A DNA stretch of 17,869 nucleotides from assembly GCA_937894535.1 (NCBI GenBank), contig CALBHI010000430.1:1-17869 (forward strand), read 5' to 3'. The notes beneath the pieces were generated by a model. It did no database searches. It saw nothing but the letters and a program-made list of their open reading frames with translations, and was not told the origin of the DNA. A program made the position numbers and the translations under genes. This document shows positions 15,701 through 17,869 of the stretch, in pieces (positions within the stretch are counted from its first letter, which is position 1; every line of letters starts with the position of its first letter). Origin of the DNA: an uncultured Verrucomicrobiota bacterium. GTDB lineage: Bacteria > Verrucomicrobiota > Kiritimatiellia > CAIVKH01.

Positions 15701-17869
15701 CTCGGGGATATTGGTGTCATCGTCCACGATGGTCATGGTGAAGTTCGACGTGCTGCCGAAGCCGCCGCGATCCACCGCCCCCACTGTGGTGGTGTAGACG
15801 CCGAGGGTGACATTCGCCGGGGCGACCGGGCCGAAGGTTCCGGCCAACACGCCGGTCACCGTCGAGCCGTTGGCGGGTGCGGTGGTGAACTTGTTCGAGG
15901 GGGCGATCAGGGTTCCGAGGTTATTCCGGATAAAGAAGTACGGGGTGCCAACCGCGTTCGAGAGGCCCGCACCGGCGTCGTAGACGAGGCCGGTTACCGA
16001 GAAGCCGACGTTGATCGCGCCGTCGGTGTTGGTGACATTGTTGATATTGAAGGCAAACAGGTGAGGTCCGATGGTATCGAGGGTGGTCACCGCGTTGGTG
16101 GCGGAGGGGCCACCGGTGCAACCGGCGCTGACCGGACTGACCCGCCAGTAATAGGTGACGCCGGAGGTAAGGCCGGTCACGGCGGCGCTGGTTCCGACTA
16201 CGCTGCGGTTGGTGTAGCCGGGGAGCATGGTGTTGAAGTTGCCGGTAAGCGATACATCATCGATGTGCCAGTATTCGGACGCGCCATCAACCACGGCCTC
16301 CACGCGCAGTTTCACGCTGGCAGTTCCATCCGGAATGCCGATCTTGATGGTGGAGAATCCATCGGTGGTGCGGAGTCCTCCACCGGCCGGCTGGTTGGTG
16401 ACGGGGGTGCCGGCGGTGGTGGTGGCCACGCCGGTGGCGGTGTAGGCCCATCGGGCATTGCTGTTGCCGCGGATCAAGACATCGGGCGTGGCGCTGAAGG
16501 CCGCGCCGTTCAGGGCCACATACACGCGCACCACATCGCCTACATCCAGACCGTTTCCGCTGGTATCCGTTGCGGCGAGGTGCAGCGTCGCGGTGACGGC
16601 GGTGTAGCCGGCTATGGAAACATCACCGAGATCGAGGGTGTTGTTGAGGAACAGTTCGTTCGGCTGCCACGACCAGGCACCCGTGCGGATGCGGCTGTTG
16701 ACTGGTGAGTCGCTGGTGCCGGTCAGGTTGGTGACGGAATCCACGCCGCCGGTGATGGCCCAGGTGTCGGATCCAGACCCTTCAAACCCTTGCGCAACGA
16801 TCGTCGCGTTGCCGGCGGCGCCGAAATTGGTCGTTGCGGAAACTTCGAGCAGGTAGCTGCTGGCTCCCGGCAGGGCGGACCAGTTGGCGGTGAAGTCGGT
16901 GGTGTTGGTCGGGTTGGCGAACAGGCCGGTGACGACCGAGGTGAAGCACTGGGCGACGAGGGAGTATTCGGTGCCATAGGCGGTACCGGCGGAATTCTGG
17001 GCGAAGGCGCGGTAGTAGTAGGTGACGCCGGGGATGAGGTTGGTGAGGGTCGAGACAAACACGCCGGTGCCGGTGCCGCTGTTGATGCGGTTGGTGGCGA
17101 TGGTCGGGCCGGCGGCGGTGCCGAACACGACGCCGCGGTTGGTGACGGCGGAACTGCCGCCGGAGGTGACGTTGCCACCGGAGGTGGCGGAGACATCGGT
17201 GGTGGCGCTGGCGATGGTGGTGAGGACGACCGGCGGATCGCGGTTAATCAGCATGGCCCAGTTGGTGGCGACACGGACTTCGTCGAAGTAGGCGTTGCCG
17301 ATCGTACCAACATCGGCACCGCCGTGGATACGCACGCCGTCGATCCGGCCGATGCCCACGCCGGAAACGGTGGCGGTGGCGGCCCAGGCGGCGGGTTCCA
17401 GTTCCGGCACGGAGACGCCGCGGTAGTAGGCCTGGACAAACAGGCGATCGGTCTCGAAGTCGTACTTGCCGATCACGAGGTAGGTGTTGTTGGTGCTGTT
17501 CTCGAGGCCGCGGATGTCGTAAGCGGCGAACTGGCGGGCACCGCCGTAGGTATCGATGCCGAGGGTGAAGCTATGGCTGGGCGAGGAGACCTTGCCGAAG
17601 AAGCCGGTTTCGCTGGTGCCGTTCATGAAGCTCAAACCGGCGAACTTGCTGAAGCCTTCGTACTGGTAGGCGACAAAACCGGCGATGTACACCTGGCCGT
17701 TGGTCACGGCGGGGAAGTAGCGGTGCATGCGGCCGGTGGTGGCGGAGCCGGGGTCGGTCAGCTTGATCAGGTTCGCGGCGTTGGTCGGGTACAGCGGCTC
17801 GTCCGGGAATGAAATTTCCGCGTTGTTGTTGGACAGGATGGTCCAGGTGCCGGCGACGCTGGTCCAGCC
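6710..17869 (-). CDS. Giant modular exported protein, at least 3719 residues (5'-truncated)
   Basis: The frame is open from the last base of the window to TGA at 6710; the ATG at 17728 is internal and 47 more residues are readable before it, so start and signal peptide are outside. Layout, N to C: LamG/concanavalin-like domain (17869-17240); Fn3-like (17239-16950); Fn3 with an inserted jelly-roll domain (16945-16085); a chain of related beta modules separated by DDD-x(3)-P linkers (16080-10215), seven with a D-x-D-x-D-R-x-x-D motif and several with whole inserted domains; Fn3-like (10215-9835); a beta-tail-like domain (about 9835-9570); an unrecognised domain (9555-8815); Fn3-like (8790-8490); an Ig-like putative-Ig domain with LSLGANGVIAGTPSSAG (8490-8225); then five Fn3-like domains to the end. 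No transmembrane anchor, enzyme motif or RTX repeat is visible. The protein is rich in Asn, Thr, Ser and Gly. It is the most upstream visible operon gene. A surface adhesin or matrix protein is inferred; binding partner unknown. Confidence 0.9.
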   Translation of the reverse strand, partial: GWTSVAGTWTILSNNNAEISFPDEPLYPTNAANLIKLTDPGSATTGRMHRYFPAVTNGQVYIAGFVAYQYEGFSKFAGLSFMNGTSETGFFGKVSSPSHSFTLGIDTYGGARQFAAYDIRGLENSTNNTYLVIGKYDFETDRLFVQAYYRGVSVPELEPAAWAATATVSGVGIGRIDGVRIHGGADVGTIGNAYFDEVRVATNWAMLINRDPPVVLTTIASATTDVSATSGGNVTSGGSSAVTNRGVVFGTAAGPTIATNRINSGTGTGVFVSTLTNLIPGVTYYYRAFAQNSAGTAYGTEYSLVAQCFTSVVTGLFANPTNTTDFTANWSALPGASSYLLEVSATTNFGAAGNATIVAQGFEGSGSDTWAITGGVDSVTNLTGTSDSPVNSRIRTGAWSWQPNELFLNNTLDLGDVSIAGYTAVTATLHLAATDTSGNGLDVGDVVRVYVALNGAAFSATPDVLIRGNSNARWAYTATGVATTTAGTPVTNQPAGGGLRTTDGFSTIKIGIPDGTASVKLRVEAVVDGASEYWHIDDVSLTGNFNTMLPGYTNRSVVGTSAAVTGLTSGVTYYWRVSPVSAGCTGGPSATNAVTTLDTIGPHLFAFNINNVTNTDGAINVGFSVTGLVYDAGAGLSNAVGTPYFFIRNNLGTLIAPSNKFTTAPANGSTVTGVLAGTFGPVAPANVTLGVYTTTVGAVDRGGFGSTSNFTMTIVDDDTNIPEQVTILSTNTGGGSLRFMQIAIGAANITLGGGATTNLVYPTTDGALAGVSASNPLLFWLGARDDSGLNRGTSNAATNMSFTLDGIVISNTANFDASRSSSFAGTTATRPTNVWTWTSPFTSDELTTLITNTINGLGTNRISASLHDADNDRIGDSLSLIDRQYGYLVVTDDDTAPPVYSALTVDDIGETPTLVSESFEGLFPPTDWTQNSAFTSTDPRTGSSNVSFNGSGDWIRTPLLTTPSYITFWYKRSANTDAWSAIVEWSANPTGSWTTLSTISSITTTYQIYSNSLTAFTNIYIRIRDTRASGSAERRIDDVEVGNREQQVVTDGQLAAGGYPVKALLQDVGSGITVSNAWAPRFVILNTNNQAVVSNNFTTLFADGNTALQQLSNTVGAAISTNLVTLGTNTAFFFATDADNDRTDDRLSTTGGPLAVLVVDDDTDPPVPSGFRLGGSTTNLDLTFSSVAITGIVTDASGLAFGGTSYLLVLDGLGGVVQSNALFAGAGSAVTASVFSAGLSCGEDYTVRVFAADADFDRPGDQLATTQQVMVIRTTGVGTPSDYPRATNLLVNGTAASLAVNVTDGAIASGAWSLAMTLTHPVGVYTNSQSPYFRVTNGLGIAIGATPWSNAFQSGTALGFTNTTLPSVAFTNVALGTYAVVWSASNLGSCVASIIDRDVIDGGTNVFTVIDDDSAAPVLSGFAVNGSGSTIDVTTALSGFSVTGLVQDVGSGLAFTSQPAYFLFLDTSGAILASNTVTGLTEGSGLGTPVALTNWFSGLILTCGNTYTVRVVAADADADRVNDRSSTNGAVLVITTSGAGGDAPNARDLFVSGTPATTASITDSSISTGGWSLAMTISHPSGDIVTNGPGRPSFVLNNPSNTHIFSASPVIWSNITKSGSNYFVTNNPMPAAEFAAIMTGYYSLVWSAQSEGLCFGSTNASTTVSPGTNRFLVIDDDVNPPNLFDLTVGGGSGTGCGGSGGGGCPDPSRTNLMAGDIAIFAINTLTTGSQNFDSFAFVALVDIPTGTEIKFTDNGWKSSTASFRTGEGFLTWRATNCVPAGTVIRWVATNSVVFNIGTRVGTSPNFAPNIQGEQILAFQGPNNNPSFIYAVNDRLTGVWDVDAVDTHSSALPPGLVDGYTAVAVGEFDNIIILTNVLTLTGSREDILFYIGNQENWTGSDTVPFNLLAYNFTFPDLCSSGGVITDHDMLVGGWTITGRVQDLISGVAVSNDLGLRYVVMNTNGGQVVSNYFATTFPAGTTTLQSFSNGIAPGAYALIQLGTYTAQVHVADTDNDRPFDAASRSTNVPFTVIDDDTDPPQIGFFTINGQTTLTNPAELVSVVISGQVRDVTSGIGFVSAPPIITVLDSFGGVAYTGSFTFSPTNEGDAVNWEPIITSPINLSGIADCGTYTVRVTVADADNDRVGDRLIVTQQFLIAVTDGSGAQPEASNFFVNDQPAATALITDGDLATGGYSLSIAISHPAGVAVDAPYTPTYILRDPTAVDVYSSEWSNLVTAGTTVYATNSPLEAIPYGNIHTGAYSLLWSARSLGACYGEVLDSATIVGGTNRFIVVDDDRTGVPFSNLTYNTRSALLVATSFENGEGWSNTVGSTYQTTSMTPASGTWQLTSVAASTSDEPNSPDRNLRLISGSALELPLVNQPGTLFYAARASSGTATNYITAEYATLLNAGWVSIGVTNAVSGTNYATYSLPIDYTGIATVRLVAVSVASSSVYIDDLALTRYLSWTNTTAINLAWANATLDASGVYQYRYDHNPTSPPLTLTAGTLAATNNAGFSSGDEGVITGYVFMVDNDNDRANDRARGMNVPYVARIDLTPPAVITNLALSNDILDVADDTSEIKVSWAPPVSEAIGAGPRGDGQPLSPWFTYRVYYTDAETGPTTNDNYLAVSTEYPELGSFGTGSIIMSNLVMGIEYRIAVAGVDAAGNIGPLSDVETKRLNVFTITQAFVNASGDVVVQWVGLPDRPYDVIYTDAAGYSDAVNSSWRLAQTVVGTNFIDLGGLNEGTSSNRLHPRNLPYKTMRFYRVAPVNGWIPSLQRVGAASEQVIVAMNAELVNINGVNGYNFIGKGMIPLVNTLEEFFGVNRLPAGNSIASATQVILYEPNAFGQPNVTNYWLSSGAGPGWLSTVDDSPSDHIPLPATNRGFSIFVPSSTNLLLVGRVPWTNAAPVVVLTSAYNILSLNMPRPTRVRELGDDLGLRTNMVWGANVLRADELRILQRGYGPFAQPKARIFVNTTGQFTFVTGGTGSAENYIIEADDAVIIHVKSNAVPYELDFSPSQLYPPPQVEITNALPAAPTVQALAPMNVSGSGATLLGTVNPNRLASTAYFRYGTTTNYGSVSATTNLPSTNIALSVSLPITGLSPGTLYHIQLVASNSAGISRFGTRTFITTCASVTITNTAMPNGSLLGTYSNRFGASGGASPYSFTISGGSIPSGLSLGANGVIAGTPSSAGVFSFLITATDSNGCFSAPASFDITITNNCTVTSSVINVASVSAGTSTAAVTVAWNDGANEDGYQIWRNTVNISAGASLIGSAVANATNYIDTTAIPGTVYYYWIKGTNCAGASAFGTGDAGYRRLATVTGLSASDDAFPTKVALSWNDISYETGYGIWRSTSASYGSATYLASVAADTTTYDDTSATAGVTYYYWVRGTNSASSSLSEEGSSDAGSRSIAGLPILSLPTVSNISANAATLGAQVDSFAGPLTGRGTVWGVTPAPTGNSLAEGGTSSGAYSHVRSGLPAGTLIYYRGWGTNAVGIGYSSDGSFWTAPTNPVLLGATNRTTSGFTAQWTATGGATNYLIDVSTATTFNVHAVGYSNRLAGNVTSISVTGLTAATPYYWRIRAQNAGGLGNYSLTNLAYTVAAEPTIQSSSLVFSNISATNITVQWTAGNGSQRVLVGRMGSPINQFPADGTPYSGTNLFGAGSVLGTNHYVLSVGTTNRVIVKGLDTNTTYFFRAFELNGSGATVNYMTNNATGNPLGQATTP
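8815..9555 (-). other. Unrecognised domain inside the giant protein
   Basis: About 245 residues run from VIVAMNAELVNINGVNGYNF to YELDFSPSQLYPPP. Landmarks are GYNFIGKGMIPLV, QVILYEPNAFGQ, NRGFSIFVP, SAYNILSLNMPRPTRV, RADELRILQRG, and AENYIIEADDAVIIH. It does not resemble Fn3, lamin-tail or Calx-beta domains, and it separates the DDD-linked half of the protein from the C-terminal Fn3-like chain. I do not recognise the family. Confidence 0.5.
10215..10996 (-). repeat. C-type module 3 of the giant protein, with inserted jelly-roll-like domain
   Basis: The module starts after VDDD (10988-10996), reads PFSNLTYNTRSALL, is interrupted by an inserted domain (about 10465-10945, from SFENGEGW to YIDDLALT), then continues to VDNDNDRANDR (10254-10292). 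This third copy is more divergent after the insert than copies 1 and 2, and the closing linker has become R-I-D-L-T-P-P. Confidence 0.65.
10988..11776 (-). repeat. A-B double module 3 of the giant protein
   Basis: About 260 residues between DDDTDPP and VDDD. The A part has ISGQVRDVTSGIGF, DCGTYTVRVTVADADNDR; the B part has LITDGDLATGGYSLSIAISH, YSLLWSARSLGACYG and GGTNRFIVVDDD. Order and spacing match the double modules at 12839-13639 and 13631-14392. Confidence 0.8.
11768..12847 (-). repeat. C-type module 2 of the giant protein, with inserted lamin-tail-like domain
   Basis: The module opens with DDDVNPPNLFDLTVGGG. A Cys- and Gly-rich linker (GCGGSGGGGC) leads into an inserted domain (about 12120-12770; GDIAIFAIN, FAFVALVDIP, IKFTDNGW, GEQILAFQG), which resembles extracellular lamin-tail-like domains of other exported proteins. 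A further Cys (PDLCSSGG) closes it. The core then resumes at VITDHDMLVGGW and ends with ADTDNDRPFD and IDDDTDPP. The core aligns closely with that of module C1. Confidence 0.78.
12839..13639 (-). repeat. A-B double module 2 of the giant protein
   Basis: About 264 residues between two DDD linkers. The A part has FSVTGLVQDVGSGLAF, LTCGNTYTVRV and AADADADRVNDR; the B part has SITDSSISTGGWSLAMTISH, YSLVWSAQSEGLCFGS and GTNRFLVIDDD. Confidence 0.8.
13631..14392 (-). repeat. A-B double module 1 of the giant protein
   Basis: About 251 residues between two DDD linkers. The A part has VAITGIVTDASGLAFG, LSCGEDYTVRV and AADADFDRPGDQ; the B part has NVTDGAIASGAWSLAMTLTH, YAVVWSASNLGSCVAS and GTNVFTVIDDD. 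It follows C1 directly and is followed directly by double module 2. Confidence 0.8.
14384..15196 (-). repeat. C-type module 1 of the giant protein, with inserted jelly-roll-like domain
   Basis: The module opens DDDTAPPVYSALTV, carries an inserted domain (about 14730-15130; from SESFEGLFPPTDW to RRIDDVEVG), then resumes at VVTDGQLAAGGYPV, passes LLQDVGSGITVSN and RFVILNTNNQAVVSN, and ends with TDADNDRTDDR and VDDDTDPP. Confidence 0.78.
16235..16800 (-). other. Jelly-roll-like domain inserted inside an Fn3 domain of the giant protein
   Basis: The insert runs from VAQGFEGSGSDTW to YWHIDDVSLTG. It splits an Fn3-like domain: the N-terminal half (TANWSALPGASSYLLEVS) lies before it and the C-terminal half (GLTSGVTYYWRVSPVSA) after it. 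An uninterrupted Fn3 copy at 7075-7355 (TAQWTATGGATNYLIDVS ... GLTAATPYYWRIRAQNA) has only a short loop near 7211-7255 in its place. The insert is related to 3254-3817 in the 1238-residue gene. Confidence 0.75.

Noticed and set aside
10215..16080. CRISPR-like or satellite DNA repeats
   Set aside because: The periodic similarity is at the protein level with module-sized units and variable spacing; there are no short identical repeats with unique spacers.
17726..17728. ATG at 17728 as the start of the giant gene
   Set aside because: The frame remains open to the window edge with similar residues (for example SFPDEPLYPTNAANLIKLTD), there is no signal peptide after this ATG, and it falls inside a LamG-like domain.
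8552..17812. Several plus-strand open frames of 320-640 codons opposite the giant gene (for example 8552-10072, 10400-12319, 13496-15040, 15647-16708, 16790-17812)
   Set aside because: They share the same codon register relative to the minus-strand gene and encode Gly/Val/Asp/His-rich sequence with no recognisable fold. The antisense of a Thr/Asn/Ala-rich repetitive gene gives this effect.
6710..17869. C-terminal anchor (LPXTG, PEP-CTERM) or RTX repeats in the giant protein
   Set aside because: The end is an Fn3-like domain without a hydrophobic helix or basic tail, and no GGxGxDxx nonapeptide series is present.

Overview
The window suggests a Gram-negative-type bacterium of the PVC superphylum, most likely Kiritimatiellota or Verrucomicrobiota. 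This is inferred from style, not from a marker gene: long Asn/Thr/Gly-rich secreted proteins, lamin-tail, Calx-beta and Fn3-like domains, paired D-x-D-G-D-G motifs followed by a beta-rich tail that reads Y-Q-(V/I), and a long REP-associated transposase. No rRNA, tRNA or CRISPR array was seen. DNA is GC-rich throughout.

Layout. Positions 1-936 (+) hold the C-terminal part of a membrane protein with a periplasmic domain and TPR repeats. Positions 971-1961 form a compact element: a RAYT-type (Y1/HUH) transposase gene (1024-1944) bounded by a perfect 29-bp inverted repeat, with the gene's stop codon inside the right repeat. From 17869 down to about 1972 everything is on the minus strand and looks like one operon of three exported proteins: a giant multidomain protein (at least 3719 residues, start beyond the window), a 285-residue protein whose ATG overlaps the giant's TGA, and after a 106-nt gap a 1238-residue lamin-tail/Calx-beta protein with a good ribosome binding site. 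The operon ends in a strong intrinsic terminator at 1972-2008. The transposase unit sits in the convergent gap between the TPR gene and this terminator.

The three operon proteins share parts. The 1238-residue protein and the giant both carry a roughly 190-residue jelly-roll-like domain. The 1238- and 285-residue proteins end in the same DxDGDG-plus-beta-tail arrangement, and a relative of that tail lies inside the giant. They therefore probably work at the same place, on or outside the cell, as adhesion or matrix proteins; the exact function is unknown.

The most interesting object is the giant protein. Its middle (about 10215-16080) is built of related modules joined by DDD-x(3)-P linkers. 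Most carry a D-x-D-x-D-R-x-x-D motif. Three two-module units (A-B) are interspersed with three modules (C) that each carry an entire extra domain inserted in the same loop. A fourth domain is inserted in an Fn3 domain, and an uninterrupted Fn3 copy elsewhere in the protein shows the insertion point. This nested, insertion-tolerant architecture is the best candidate for something undescribed.
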